64,000 nt of DNA from Shewanella sp. NFH-SH190041 (lineage in GTDB: Bacteria; Pseudomonadota; Gammaproteobacteria; Enterobacterales; Shewanellaceae). Where the stretch lies: assembly GCF_024363255.1 (NCBI RefSeq), contig NZ_AP026070.1, positions 186,001-250,000 of the forward strand. Direction: 5' to 3'. Shown here piece after piece: positions 1 to 9,408 of the stretch. Position numbers and translations under genes: made by a program. The notes under the pieces were generated by a model. The model was not told where the DNA came from, ran no database searches, and was given only the letters and a program-made list of their open reading frames with translations. Numbering within the stretch: the first letter of the stretch is position 1; every line of letters starts with the position of its first letter.

Positions 1-839
1 TCCCGGGTTTGTCGTTGTTGTAGTTCCAGTTTTCGCTGAGTTTTCTGAATTTTTAACCGGGTCTGATTCAATCCTTCAATGGTATGTAGATCCCATTCAT
101 AGGGATCTTGCCATTGTTGTAATTCATCAAGTTGAATTTGTCTGGCATCCCCGGCGGGTAATCGTTGCCCTTGACCACTCATGGTGATGCTACCTGTCAT
201 CAATTGCCACAAGGCGTCATCGCAACTCAGCTCTGCCTGATTGTCTTTACCAAATTCAATCGTTATGCCAATAGGTTGTAATGCTTTATTGAGCTGAATA
301 AGTAATTCAGCCTCAGTGGCGTGAGCCGATAAACGCACGCAGATAATTTCTGGCCCATTGGCTGTCGGGATATGGAATGTGAGCTGTTCTTCACGAGATT
401 TACTGCTGAGCAGATTGATGGCTCTGAGTCTGAATCTGCGTTTGGCACTACGCCGTTGTTGAATACGTAGGTTTAACTGGTAGTCCAGCAAGGGAATGCC
501 GAGGTAACTGGGATTGAGTTGGCACAATTGTTCCCTGAGTACCGCTAACTGGGTTTGGGCTTCATTCTGTTGTGCGATAGCGGTGGGGATCTGCTTTAGC
601 ATTTGTCGCAGTAGCATCTGTAATGCCCCGATAGCTTGGTTGGCGACCTGTGCTGAACTGATCCTGTGTTGAGCCGTTGTCATTTTTGCCCAACGCTCAA
701 ACGCGACGCTACGGTATTGCCCTAGAGCAATTTGGGGTAACGCCGGGGTTAACTCTTGGGGCGCTAGCGGTTTTATGGTTTGGTTTACCGGAGACAGTTG
801 CCCGGCCAGTCTCAGAGCATCGGATACGCCGTTTATCAT
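1..839 (-). CDS. Unrecognised protein downstream of lateral flgL (partial, runs off left edge)
   Basis: An open reading frame of about 279 codons starts at the ATG at 837-839 and stays open to the left edge, so the C-terminus is missing. I read its codons from the reverse complement and found no stop. The product is soluble-looking and rich in Gln, Leu and Arg, with no signal peptide or membrane segment in the visible part. It follows flgL by about 74 bp in the same direction. In enterobacterial Flag-2 lateral clusters a gene called lafW occupies this place, so a hook-associated or accessory flagellar role is possible. I cannot recognise the family from sequence alone. No strong ribosome-binding site is seen before this ATG. 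Confidence 0.6.
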   Translation of the reverse strand, partial: MINGVSDALRLAGQLSPVNQTIKPLAPQELTPALPQIALGQYRSVAFERWAKMTTAQHRISSAQVANQAIGALQMLLRQMLKQIPTAIAQQNEAQTQLAVLREQLCQLNPSYLGIPLLDYQLNLRIQQRRSAKRRFRLRAINLLSSKSREEQLTFHIPTANGPEIICVRLSAHATEAELLIQLNKALQPIGITIEFGKDNQAELSCDDALWQLMTGSITMSGQGQRLPAGDARQIQLDELQQWQDPYEWDLHTIEGLNQTRLKIQKTQRKLELQQRQTR

Positions 840-864
840 GAAAAGCCTGAATAGTAAGAGAATA

Positions 865-889
865 TGGCCACAGATATTTTCTGTGGCCG
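865..889 (-). terminator. Hairpin between flgL and the next gene
   Basis: A perfect 9-bp inverted repeat (ggccacaga at 866-874, tctgtggcc at 880-888) with a 5-nt loop lies just after the flgL stop. On the minus strand it is not followed by a run of T, so it may be an attenuator or an mRNA 3'-end protector rather than a full terminator. Confidence 0.4.
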
Positions 890-912
890 GTCACTGCCAT
901 AAAGGTAACTAT

Positions 913-1830
913 TTACAGCAGATTAAACAGTGTTAGTTGTGCAATTTTGACAAAACACTTCTGTGATACCTGCAGTGCAGTCTGTTTCATCTGAAACTGA
1001 GAAGATGCAGTTGGATAATCCAAGGACTCAGTATCACCGATTACTTTCTTGTTGAACAGTACCATTTCTTGATGGGATGTTTTTGCCAGTGACAGGCTGT
1101 TTTGTTTACCCCCGATATCCGTAATGGCGGCATTGAAACTGTTCAAACTGTCATTTAGGGTATTGATCATCGCAGTGCCGACCTTATTAAAGGCAGCATC
1201 ACCAGGAGCCAATTTTTTATTATTCAGAACCTTAATGTATTCAGCGGTCTGGTTTAGCAGATCCTGACTTTTGTTACTGAAGATAAAATCTTTGGCGGTC
1301 ACGTTGGCGGTCAGCCAAGATGAGGCCGATGTCTGTACCCGACGATGTTTGTCATCCCCTTGAAAGATATATTTACCACTAGCATCTTTTACAATGGCGA
1401 CCGTCGTGGTTTTATTGCCGGAAAAAATATAGTTACCGGCATCATCCCGGGCATTAGCCATATCCACGGTGGAGTCGAGCAGTTCGGCCAGTTCTGCAGC
1501 ATATGCACTGCGATCCTGCTCAGAGAGACTACCACTGTTGGCTGATAGGGTAATTTCTCGCATACGGTTTTGCAGGTTCACCATACCAGTCAGGTATGTT
1601 TCACTGCGGCTTAAACTGGTCGTCAGTGCATCAATATTTTTAATATATTGATTGGTTGCGGCCATATTACGCTGGCTACTCAATACCTTAACTGTTCCAA
1701 TTGGGTCGTCAGATGGTTTAAGTAGGCGTTTGCTGGTCGACATTTCTTCGTCTAAATGTGCCAATTCTGCCAATGATTTCTGCATACTGCTGACATTGGA
1801 AGAGTACATATTCTGCATGGCTACACGCAT
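913..1830 (-). CDS. flgL: Hook-filament junction protein FlgL (lateral system)
   Basis: FlgL (HAP3) sits with FlgK between hook and filament and gives the first flagellin subunits their seat. The 305-residue product has the flagellin-like N-terminal helix, the conserved SDDPIG segment near residue 40, and a C-terminus ending in LTLFNLL, as expected for the terminal coiled-coil region of FlgL. Length is normal for the family (about 300). A second Met at residue 5 is an alternative start. It is the last recognisable gene of the leftward flgB-L run, 20 bp after flgK. FlgN at 11.0 kb would be its export chaperone. Confidence 0.93.
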   Translation of the reverse strand: MRVAMQNMYSSNVSSMQKSLAELAHLDEEMSTSKRLLKPSDDPIGTVKVLSSQRNMAATNQYIKNIDALTTSLSRSETYLTGMVNLQNRMREITLSANSGSLSEQDRSAYAAELAELLDSTVDMANARDDAGNYIFSGNKTTTVAIVKDASGKYIFQGDDKHRRVQTSASSWLTANVTAKDFIFSNKSQDLLNQTAEYIKVLNNKKLAPGDAAFNKVGTAMINTLNDSLNSFNAAITDIGGKQNSLSLAKTSHQEMVLFNKKVIGDTESLDYPTASSQFQMKQTALQVSQKCFVKIAQLTLFNLL

Positions 1831-1850
1831 GTTGGGTATCTCCGCTTTAA

Positions 1851-3227
1851 TTAGAAGCTATTAAGAATGGATTTAAACAGTTGATCAGCAGAAGCGATCA
1901 CCTTGGCATTGGCCTGATAAGCCTGTTGGTAGGCTAACAGGTTAGCGCCTTCTTCATCTGGGGTAACCCCACTAGTGCTGGACCACTGTTTGTTCGCTTC
2001 TTTTTTCATTGCGATAGCGGTTTCTTTATCCAATTGCGCCTGACGAGCTTTAGATCCTAATACACCGACCTGACTAGCAAAAGCATCGCCAAGAGAAGCT
2101 TTAGTGCCAACGGTTTTAAAGTCTAATGGTTCTCCAGCCAGTTTAATCATTGCCATCAGGTTAGAGTTATCACCGGGTGTACCATCTTTACCAAATGCGA
2201 GCATTTCTGGTTTGATATCTTTATTTACCCGCATACTGCCGGCCGGGTTGTTTGGCTCAAACTTGAATAGCGGCACTGTTGCCTTAGCACCGTTTAAATC
2301 TGTTCCGCCATTTTTGGTTTGCAGATCATTCATCTTATCGGCCATCAGTGTTGCCATTTCATCGAGAAAGGCCTTTGCGTGGCTCAATTCATTATCACGA
2401 TAATGAACCAATGCACCCAAACTGCCACCGGTATCATCGTTCAGCGGGAAGTCGGATTTGCCAAATTTCAGCGTCAGTACTGGTTTATCCGGATTTTTCG
2501 GACTGGTAACAATACTCATTTGTCCGCTAGTGGTGCCACTGAGTAGCGGCTGTCCTTGTCGCAGGGAAATATTCACCAAACCACGGTTATCTGTGACAAC
2601 CCGAACATTAACTAAGTTAGCCAGTTTATTGATTGCCACATCTCGTGCATCCAGTAGTGTCGCTGGTGGCACGATAGAATTGGACGCACTCAGCTTTTTA
2701 TTGAAGTCAGCAATATTGTGCAGCAGGGTATTCACTTCCCGTACGGAAGAGGTCATCTGCCCACTGATTTGCTGTAACTGGGCGTTCACCCCTTCAGAGA
2801 TTGAGTTGAACCGTTGTGAGATACCGGTCGCTTCGTTCAATACGGCCTGACGATAGGCAATTTCATTCGGTTGCTCTTGGGCTGAGTTCAGCGCAGCAAA
2901 GAATCGGTCTAAGCCTCTAGAAAGATTATTACCATCAGCAGCAAACACCTGTTCAATGTTATTGAAGTAACCGTTTTGTACTTTGGTAAAGCCTTCTGCA
3001 GATGTGGTATGCCAAATTTGAGAGACTTGATATTGGTCAGAAATTCGGCGCACACCATCAACGCGGACGCCATTGCCTGCGCCGTGAGGACCGCCACCTA
3101 CGGCAGATAGCACCACCTGTTGACGGGAATAGCCCGGCGTCATCTCATTGTTGACGTTGTTAGATACTGTTTGCAGCGCTGCCATGCTGGCATTCAGGCC
3201 AGACAGGGCGGTATTGATCATGTTCAT
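1851..3227 (-). CDS. flgK: Hook-associated protein FlgK (lateral system)
   Basis: FlgK (HAP1) is the hook-proximal junction protein between hook and filament. The 458-residue product has the N-terminal axial motif (INTALSGLNASMAALQTVSNN from residue 4, TPGYSRQQV near 31) and the C-terminal segment AYQQAYQANAKVIASADQLF typical of axial proteins. It is shorter than enterobacterial FlgK (about 550), as is usual for lateral versions with a reduced surface domain. The start overlaps the end of flgJ by 4 bp, which suggests translational coupling. Confidence 0.94.
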   Translation of the reverse strand: MNMINTALSGLNASMAALQTVSNNVNNEMTPGYSRQQVVLSAVGGGPHGAGNGVRVDGVRRISDQYQVSQIWHTTSAEGFTKVQNGYFNNIEQVFAADGNNLSRGLDRFFAALNSAQEQPNEIAYRQAVLNEATGISQRFNSISEGVNAQLQQISGQMTSSVREVNTLLHNIADFNKKLSASNSIVPPATLLDARDVAINKLANLVNVRVVTDNRGLVNISLRQGQPLLSGTTSGQMSIVTSPKNPDKPVLTLKFGKSDFPLNDDTGGSLGALVHYRDNELSHAKAFLDEMATLMADKMNDLQTKNGGTDLNGAKATVPLFKFEPNNPAGSMRVNKDIKPEMLAFGKDGTPGDNSNLMAMIKLAGEPLDFKTVGTKASLGDAFASQVGVLGSKARQAQLDKETAIAMKKEANKQWSSTSGVTPDEEGANLLAYQQAYQANAKVIASADQLFKSILNSF

Positions 3228-3649
3228 TTTGAATCCTTAGTCACCAGGGGGACTATCAGGGCAGGTTGCATGGCTTGGGTGACCAGTTGTGGCTGGGTTT
3301 GACCCTGATGACTCTTCAAAGCGACAGACTGACTGCCAGACTGAAGGCCAGCAGCTAGTTGTGCTGTCATCACATCGGCAAGTCCAGTGGCCTGCATCTG
3401 ACTCAAATGGCCAGCGAGTTCACTGTCATACCAGTCCCGATACATCCCGGCATTTTGTGATGCTAAAGGGCTGTCTTTATCAGCTAGTACATCACTGGCA
3501 CTGCGCATTTGTTTCAGTACTGTTTGCAGAAATTGAGCTTCAAACTGCTGACTGACTTTTTTAATTGCGCCCATTTCCCCATTGCTGCGGATAAGGTCGC
3601 CAGCATCTAGCTTGCCCAGTACGCCATAACTGTTATCAACATTCATCAA
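3224..3649 (-). CDS. flgJ: Rod-binding protein FlgJ, single-domain form (lateral system)
   Basis: FlgJ helps assemble the flagellar rod. In polar or enterobacterial systems it is about 310 residues: an N-terminal rod-binding domain plus a C-terminal peptidoglycan hydrolase. This 141-residue product has only the rod-binding part ([21 protein letters not shown] near residue 34, then [14 protein letters not shown]). The hydrolase domain is absent and no remnant follows, because flgK starts at once. Peptidoglycan opening must therefore come from another enzyme. The start overlaps flgI by 4 bp. Confidence 0.9.
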   Translation of the reverse strand: MMNVDNSYGVLGKLDAGDLIRSNGEMGAIKKVSQQFEAQFLQTVLKQMRSASDVLADKDSPLASQNAGMYRDWYDSELAGHLSQMQATGLADVMTAQLAAGLQSGSQSVALKSHQGQTQPQLVTQAMQPALIVPLVTKDSK

Positions 3650-4770
3650 ATCACCACTAATTCTGCTTCCAGGGCTCCGGCTGCTTTCAACGCTTGCAGG
3701 ATTGCCATCAAATCCATTGGGGTTGCCCCTATGCTATTTACTGCCCGAACAATTTCATTCAATGTGGTACCTTCTGGCCAGACAAACATGTGGCCAGGCT
3801 CTGATTTCACATCCACTTTGGAGTTATTAGTGACCACAGTTTTCCCTGCGGCATTCCCCAATAGTGCACCTTTAGGCTGACTGACTTTGGGTTTTTCAGT
3901 AATGGTGACTGTCAGATTGCCATGACTGACCGCAGCTTTACGAACCTTGACATCGCCACCGAGTACGACAGTACCGGTACGGCTGTTGAAGACCACTTTC
4001 GGTATGGTTCGGCCTTGTTCAACTTGCACCCCTTCTAGCATGGACATAAATGTCACCCGTTCCCGATCACTCTTTGGTGCGCGAACGATCACCTTGGCAT
4101 TATTTTCTGCCTCCGCCACATTAGGGCCAAAGATATTATTAATGGCGCGTTCAATGTTGCGAGCAGTGGTGAAATTGGGCTGTTTCAGGTTCAGATCTAT
4201 GGTTGGGTTACTGGCAAAATCACTCTTAATCGAGGCTTCCAGAATTGCCCCGTTGGGGATGGTACCGACAGTCGGCACATTAATGGTTACAGAGCTGCCA
4301 CTACGTCCCTGAGCTGAAATACCACCAACAACTAAGTTGCCTTGGGCTACCGCATAAATTTCCCCATCAACCCCTTTCAGTGGGGTCATCAACAGGGTGC
4401 CGCCTCGCAAGCTTTTTGCATCACCTATGGACGACACTGTGATATTCAGGGTCTGACCTGGGCTGGCCAAGGGAGGGACTGAAGCTGATACGGCCACAGC
4501 TGCGACGTTTTTCAGTTTTGGATCTGAGGCGCCATTAAGTTGCACGCCGAACTGTTTCAGCATGTTAACTACTGATTGACTGGTAAATTTTACCTGGTTT
4601 TTATCGCCGGTACCGTCTAGGCCGACCACCAGGCCATAACCAACCAGTTGGTTATTACGGATACCTTGAACATCAACAATGTCCATCAGATAACGCTGTT
4701 GGATATCAGCTTTGGCTATACCCGCCACCGTCACTAACAGCAGGGGAAGAATACGCAAAAATCGCTTCAT
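3646..4770 (-). CDS. flgI: Flagellar P-ring protein FlgI (lateral system)
   Basis: FlgI forms the periplasmic P ring around the rod. From the chosen start ([21 protein letters not shown]) there is a clear Sec signal peptide with cleavage before DIQQ, followed by the conserved [20 protein letters not shown] and GLDGTGDKN segments. The mature length fits the family. An upstream in-frame ATG at 4782 overlaps the flgH stop (TAATG) and would add four residues before the signal peptide, so the exact start is uncertain. It lies between flgH and flgJ in canonical order. Confidence 0.94.
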   Translation of the reverse strand: MKRFLRILPLLLVTVAGIAKADIQQRYLMDIVDVQGIRNNQLVGYGLVVGLDGTGDKNQVKFTSQSVVNMLKQFGVQLNGASDPKLKNVAAVAVSASVPPLASPGQTLNITVSSIGDAKSLRGGTLLMTPLKGVDGEIYAVAQGNLVVGGISAQGRSGSSVTINVPTVGTIPNGAILEASIKSDFASNPTIDLNLKQPNFTTARNIERAINNIFGPNVAEAENNAKVIVRAPKSDRERVTFMSMLEGVQVEQGRTIPKVVFNSRTGTVVLGGDVKVRKAAVSHGNLTVTITEKPKVSQPKGALLGNAAGKTVVTNNSKVDVKSEPGHMFVWPEGTTLNEIVRAVNSIGATPMDLMAILQALKAAGALEAELVVI

Positions 4771-4781
4771 AATTAAGTCCA

Positions 4782-5444
4782 TTACAATGGGAACCAAGGA
4801 CTGTTAAAGTAACGCGCCGCCCAGCCCATCGCATTGCTGTCGGCAATGGCCCCTTGTCCGCCATAAATAATTCTGGCGTCAGCGATTCGTTGAGATGAGA
4901 TGGTGTTATCGTTATCAATATCGTCTGTGCGCACTAATCCCAGTAGCCGCAGATATTCATCACCTTGACTTAGGCGTAACCATTTTTCACCCCGGATGAC
5001 CAGGACGCCATTGGGTAACACTTTGGCGACGGTAACTGTGATTGAGCCAGTTAACTGGTTCTGCTGCATGGTTGAACCGCCGCCGTTAAAACCGCGGCCG
5101 AACTTACCTTTACCGTCGATAGATAGACTTCCGCCATCACTACTCCCCGTAATCCCCATGGAGAGATCTTGGTTTTTACTGGTTTGGGTGTTGGCTTTTT
5201 TGCTGGAGTAAGTTTTCTCATCCAGCGATACCGTCAAAATATCGCCTTCTCGGTAAGCCCGCTTATCCTTAAACAGGGTCAGCATATAACCGGGGCGATA
5301 TGCACTGCCGTCTTTGGGATCTGGCAGGTCATAGTTAATCTTGGGGGGCGCCCAGGTTTTGGTGCCGGGTTTTTGCTCTGCTGCGGGGAAATGGGACACG
5401 CAGCCCCCTAACAGCAGTAGCATCAGGAATCCGAGAAAGCGCAT
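4782..5444 (-). CDS. flgH: Flagellar L-ring lipoprotein FlgH (lateral system)
   Basis: FlgH forms the outer-membrane L ring. The start at 5444 is chosen because it is preceded by AAGGA at good spacing and gives a lipoprotein signal ([15 protein letters not shown]) with a lipobox ending at Cys15. A longer frame reaching to 5513 would place a non-signal extension in front. The conserved region ([21 protein letters not shown], then [24 protein letters not shown], then [22 protein letters not shown]) is clear. Product is 220 residues, normal for FlgH. Confidence 0.93.
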   Translation of the reverse strand: MRFLGFLMLLLLGGCVSHFPAAEQKPGTKTWAPPKINYDLPDPKDGSAYRPGYMLTLFKDKRAYREGDILTVSLDEKTYSSKKANTQTSKNQDLSMGITGSSDGGSLSIDGKGKFGRGFNGGGSTMQQNQLTGSITVTVAKVLPNGVLVIRGEKWLRLSQGDEYLRLLGLVRTDDIDNDNTISSQRIADARIIYGGQGAIADSNAMGWAARYFNSPWFPL

Positions 5445-5454
5445 GACGGGGTCC

Positions 5455-6240
5455 TTATACAGATTGGTTGAGGAACTTGAGCATGTCGTCTGAGGCGGAT
5501 ACCACTTTGGCATTCATCTCATAGGCACGCTGGGTAGAGATCATCTCAACCATTTCTTCCACTACGTTTACGTTGGCACCTTCCAATGCACCTTGACGAA
5601 CTTGGCCCAGTGCATCTTGACCTGGAACCCCTTCAATCGGTGCGCCGGAGGCATCGGTTTGCTTGAACAGGTTACTGCCCAGTGCTTCCAGACCGGCCGG
5701 GTTGGTAAAGTTAACTAAGGTGATTTGGCCTAAGTTACGGTTACCACCTTGACCCGCCATTTGGGCTGTAACAGTACCATCAGTGCCGATAGTGACACGC
5801 AGCGCATCTTCTGGAATTTCAATATGAGGGGCTAGTGGCATGCCTTGTGACGTTACCATCAGCCCGTCAGCGTTACGGTAAAATTGACCATCACGGCTGT
5901 AAGCCGTATCACCATTAGGCTGTTCAATCTGGAAGAAACCATTACCTTCAATCGCCAGATCCAGCTGTTGATTGGTGGTATGCAGATCGCCCCCAGTGAA
6001 GACTTTTTGCGTGCCGGCAACTCGGGTACCTGTACCCAGTTGCAGCCCGGATGGCAGTTCGTTCAGTTGATCCGCTTGGCCGCCTGGCTGACGCTGGATT
6101 TGATAAAACAGATCATTGAAGGCCACGCGGTCGCGTTTAAAGCCGGTGGTGTTAACGTTTGCCAGGTTGTTGGCAATGGTCGTCATCTTGACGTCCTGGG
6201 CTGTTAACCCAGTTTTACTGACCCAGAGGGCGGAATTCAT
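5455..6240 (-). CDS. flgG: Distal rod protein FlgG (lateral system)
   Basis: FlgG builds the distal rod. The 261-residue product has the N-terminal axial motif (TTIANNLANVNTTGFKRDRV near residue 20), the family signature DLAIEGNGFFQI, and the C-terminal axial segment EMVEMISTQRAYEMNAKVVSASD. Length matches FlgG (about 260). It lies between flgF and flgH with short gaps, in one transcriptional run. Confidence 0.95.
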   Translation of the reverse strand: MNSALWVSKTGLTAQDVKMTTIANNLANVNTTGFKRDRVAFNDLFYQIQRQPGGQADQLNELPSGLQLGTGTRVAGTQKVFTGGDLHTTNQQLDLAIEGNGFFQIEQPNGDTAYSRDGQFYRNADGLMVTSQGMPLAPHIEIPEDALRVTIGTDGTVTAQMAGQGGNRNLGQITLVNFTNPAGLEALGSNLFKQTDASGAPIEGVPGQDALGQVRQGALEGANVNVVEEMVEMISTQRAYEMNAKVVSASDDMLKFLNQSV

Positions 6241-6256
6241 AGCTGTATCCTGTCAA

Positions 6257-6991
6257 TTACACATTTTGCAGCAGACGGTTGCTGGCATCAGCCATGCGGT
6301 CTGCGCTTTTCATCAGTTTGACTTGTATTTCAAACTGGCGGTTCAGATCCATCGAGGCGATAAGCTCGCTGACAGCATCAACGTTGCTGCCTTCGAGGGC
6401 GCCGGACTGAACTTCAATATCATCACTCGCTGCTAATCTGCCATTGTTCTGAGCATAGAAGAGCCCATTTTCGCCTTTATGCAGTTCATCCCGTGTAGGG
6501 CTAACCAGCTTTAATTGGGCAACTTCTTCCATTGGCGCCCCGGCTTTGGTCGCAATGGAAATACTGCCATCACGGCTAATATTGATGGCCTGGTAAGCGG
6601 GTAGCACGATTGGGCCACCGTTGCCTAATACTGGATGTCCATCGATGGTCAGTTGGCCTTCAGCATCAGCCACTAAACTACCATTACGGGTATAGGCTTC
6701 ACCTTCAGGGGTTTGCACACTGAACATGCCTTTGCCATTAATGGCGAGATCCAGTGGCCGGCCGGTAGAATCAGCCACACCATTACGGCTGGAATAGCCT
6801 GCATCCGTTGTTTCGGCCATCACTCGGGTTGGTAGCGCTGCGGCAACCGTGTCTACCTTTACCGCCTGTACGCGCTCAAGATCGGCTTTAAATCCCGGGG
6901 TGTTGGCATTGGCCAGGTTGTTGGCCCGAATGGTCTGGGCTTGCAAAATACGGTTGGCCCCTTGGGCCGCCGTATAGATCATCTTATCCAT
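6257..6991 (-). CDS. flgF: Proximal rod protein FlgF (lateral system)
   Basis: FlgF is one of the proximal rod subunits. The 244-residue product has the axial N-terminal motif (IRANNLANANTPGFKADL near residue 22), the DLAINGKGMFSV signature and the closing segment SMDLNRQFEIQVKLMKSADRM. The MDLNRQFE sequence near the C-terminus separates FlgF from FlgG, which has STQRAYE there. It starts 9 bp after the flgE stop. Confidence 0.94.
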   Translation of the reverse strand: MDKMIYTAAQGANRILQAQTIRANNLANANTPGFKADLERVQAVKVDTVAAALPTRVMAETTDAGYSSRNGVADSTGRPLDLAINGKGMFSVQTPEGEAYTRNGSLVADAEGQLTIDGHPVLGNGGPIVLPAYQAINISRDGSISIATKAGAPMEEVAQLKLVSPTRDELHKGENGLFYAQNNGRLAASDDIEVQSGALEGSNVDAVSELIASMDLNRQFEIQVKLMKSADRMADASNRLLQNV

Positions 6992-7000
6992 GGGTTACCG

Positions 7001-8224
7001 TTAGATTGCGTTCAGCAGGGCTTGCTGCATATTGTTGCTGGTGTCCAGTACCTTGGCATTGGACTGGTAATTGCGCTGAGCTGTCATCAGGCTCACCATC
7101 TCTGCAGTGGTATCTACGTTGGAGCTTTCCAGATAGCCGCCAGTGACACCGCCCAGGGTGCCGGTTTTCGGTGCGCCAGTAACGGGTGCGCCAGCCGCTG
7201 AAGTGGCTTTCCAAGCGTTATTACTTACTGGGGTCAGGCCATTAGGGTTAGTAAAGTTTGCCAGTACCACCTCGCCCTGCAGTTGCTCTTGACCATTGGT
7301 ATAAGTGCCGAAGATTTTACCACTGTCATCCAAGCGGATACCGTTTAGCTCACCTGATGTATAGCCGTCTTGGCTTAGGCTGGAGTTACTGTAGTCAGCG
7401 GCATACTGGGTGCAACTGGTGTAGTCCAGTGCCAGTTTGATATCGTTAGCACCATTGGTGACAGTAATGTCTAAATTTGGTTTTGGTGTACCGGTAGTTT
7501 CAATTTTACCGTCTTTATCGAAGTTTAACGTGGCTGTGACAGGTGCACCTTTATTTGTCAATGGGTTGCCATCAACCACATAGTGTACGGTCCACTGATT
7601 AGTCCCGGCTGCGCCAGTTTTAGCAAAGTACTGGGTCATGGCGTGTTCATTACCCAGCGAGTCATACACTGTCACGGTACTGGATGAGTTAAAGCTCAGC
7701 GGATCATCGGTTTTAAATGGATGAGTTGTAGTATCAATCGTGGCAACACGTGCATCCAAGTTAGAAACTTGGTCAACTTTAGTAGACGCTTTCGCAGGCA
7801 GAGAACCAGCTTTAATCTGTAAATCGCTTAGGTTACCGTTTTGCAGTTGACCATTCGCGTCGACACTATAACCGCGCAGATGGTTACCGGCTGGATCGGC
7901 GAGGTAGCCCAGTGCATCTTGCTTAAACATACCCGCACGGGAGTACATGGTACTGCCATCGGTGCTGTTCAGCATAAAGAAGCCTTCGCCTTGAATCCCC
8001 ATATCCAAATGACGGCCAGTATAGGTTAGTGAACCACCTTGGGAAAAGTTCTGGCTGGTGCCTGCCACATTCACACCACCTGGATTGCCGCCGTTGTAGA
8101 TCGCAGAAAATTCACTGCGGCCACCGCGAAAGCCTACGGTCGAGGCGTTGGCGATATTATTACTGATGGTGTTTAAATCCTGGCTGGTAGACTGCAGACC
8201 GCTCAGGGCAATATTAAAAGACAT
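7001..8224 (-). CDS. flgE: Flagellar hook protein FlgE (lateral system)
   Basis: FlgE polymerises into the hook. The 407-residue product begins MSFNIALSGLQSTSQDLNTISNN, carries TVGFRGGRSEFSA, the DMGIQGEGFFML signature and the hook-type central domain (SSTVTVYDSLGNEHAMTQYF), and ends with AEMVSLMTAQRNYQSNAKV. Length is typical of FlgE (about 400). flgD, which encodes the hook cap, lies just upstream. Confidence 0.95.
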   Translation of the reverse strand: MSFNIALSGLQSTSQDLNTISNNIANASTVGFRGGRSEFSAIYNGGNPGGVNVAGTSQNFSQGGSLTYTGRHLDMGIQGEGFFMLNSTDGSTMYSRAGMFKQDALGYLADPAGNHLRGYSVDANGQLQNGNLSDLQIKAGSLPAKASTKVDQVSNLDARVATIDTTTHPFKTDDPLSFNSSSTVTVYDSLGNEHAMTQYFAKTGAAGTNQWTVHYVVDGNPLTNKGAPVTATLNFDKDGKIETTGTPKPNLDITVTNGANDIKLALDYTSCTQYAADYSNSSLSQDGYTSGELNGIRLDDSGKIFGTYTNGQEQLQGEVVLANFTNPNGLTPVSNNAWKATSAAGAPVTGAPKTGTLGGVTGGYLESSNVDTTAEMVSLMTAQRNYQSNAKVLDTSNNMQQALLNAI

Positions 8225-8235
8225 GGTTAATCCTT

Positions 8236-8901
8236 TTAAGAAACTTCAGAAATGTCGAGAACAGAAACAGCACCTAGGCCATGACCCAATTCGGCCATCA
8301 TGGTTCCTTTCGCGCTGACGAAATGAATTTTGTTAATTGGGGCGGACAGGAAGCTTTCGCCAGTAATCGCCTGCTCACCATCTTTGGCAGTAATTTTCAG
8401 GGTGTACTGGCCTTTTGGTAGCCCCAGTGCTTTAGGGTCAATGGAAAATGGCACATCACCGCTGGCTTGGCTGCCGAGGTTCATGGTGGTGGCAACATTG
8501 CCGTACTGATCCAAAACATCAATATCCAGTGCACTGACATCGTGTTTTAACAGCACTTTCCCCTTTACTGGGTTGGTATCCATATTGAACTGGCTTGCCG
8601 GTACCATGGCTTGCTTACCTAGCAGTGATGCGGATTCCAGCATATTGGTATTTTGCATCATGCTCATTTGGGTGAGCTGGTTTTTACGCATATGCTCCAA
8701 GCTCTCAACCTGAGAGAAGGTTGCCAGCTGACTGATAAACTTATTGGCATCCATCGGATTGGTTGGATCTTGGTTTTTGATCTGGGCAATCATTAGCTTC
8801 ATAAACTGATTTTTCAGTGAGGCTGCGTCATTGCCATTGGCTTTGATGCCAGGTTTATCTTGTTGTTTGGCGGCGTTGTCCGCCTGAATTTGCATCGACA
8901 T
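8236..8901 (-). CDS. flgD: Hook capping protein FlgD (lateral system)
   Basis: FlgD is the scaffold at the growing hook tip and is discarded when the hook is complete. The 221-residue product has the N-terminal FlgD core (NQFMKLMIAQIKNQDPTNP near residue 31, then FISQLATFSQVESL), followed by a C-terminal FlgD Ig-like/tudor region (PFSIDPKALGLPKGQYTLKIT). Length is normal. It lies between flgC and flgE. Confidence 0.94.
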   Translation of the reverse strand: MSMQIQADNAAKQQDKPGIKANGNDAASLKNQFMKLMIAQIKNQDPTNPMDANKFISQLATFSQVESLEHMRKNQLTQMSMMQNTNMLESASLLGKQAMVPASQFNMDTNPVKGKVLLKHDVSALDIDVLDQYGNVATTMNLGSQASGDVPFSIDPKALGLPKGQYTLKITAKDGEQAITGESFLSAPINKIHFVSAKGTMMAELGHGLGAVSVLDISEVS

Positions 8902-8912
8902 GGCGCGATTCC

Positions 8913-9332
8913 TTATCTGGTGCCCAGTGACAGCAGACCCTGCTGCATACTACGGGCGCGGTTGATCACATCTACGTTGCTTTCGAATGCCCGGCTGGCA
9001 TCCATCATATCGGCCATTTCCTCTACGGTATTGACGTTGGAATAGGCGACATAACCATCTTTATTGGCCAGAGGGTGATCTGGCTGATAGCGCATTTCTA
9101 TCGGTGCGTTACTTTTTACAATACTGGCGACCCGCACTTTGGCTCCGCCCACTTGGCCATTACCGGTTTGGCTGTAAATGGTTTCAAAAACGGGTTCTAA
9201 GGCACGGTAAGCCTTATCCGGTGATTTGGCCGCAACACCGGCATTGGCTAGATTACTGGCAATGGTGTTGAGACGGATGGTGTGTGCCGTCATCGCGCTG
9301 CCGGCAATATCGTAAATCTGATTAAATGACAC
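8913..9332 (-). CDS. flgC: Proximal rod protein FlgC (lateral system)
   Basis: FlgC is a rod subunit exported early in assembly. The 139-residue product has the axial N-terminus (TIRLNTIASNLANAG near residue 18), the central HPLANKDGYVAYSNVN segment diagnostic of FlgC, and the C-terminal EEMADMMDASRAFESNVDVIN. Length matches the family (about 135-140). It follows flgB after a 76-bp gap in which I see no other gene. Confidence 0.95.
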   Translation of the reverse strand: MSFNQIYDIAGSAMTAHTIRLNTIASNLANAGVAAKSPDKAYRALEPVFETIYSQTGNGQVGGAKVRVASIVKSNAPIEMRYQPDHPLANKDGYVAYSNVNTVEEMADMMDASRAFESNVDVINRARSMQQGLLSLGTR

Positions 9333-9408
9333 CTGGTTTCCTCTCGTTGACGCGATTGATGGTCAAAGACATTATTCAGCGGCCGTCACACTCAATGGGG
9401 ACGGAATT

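Noticed and set aside
709..900. 63-residue minus-strand frame
   Set aside because: It overlaps the longer edge-crossing frame in another phase, has no family resemblance, and its part beyond 839 covers the hairpin.
5445..5513. Longer flgH start at 5513
   Set aside because: It would bury the lipoprotein signal behind 23 unrelated residues and lies inside the end of flgG.
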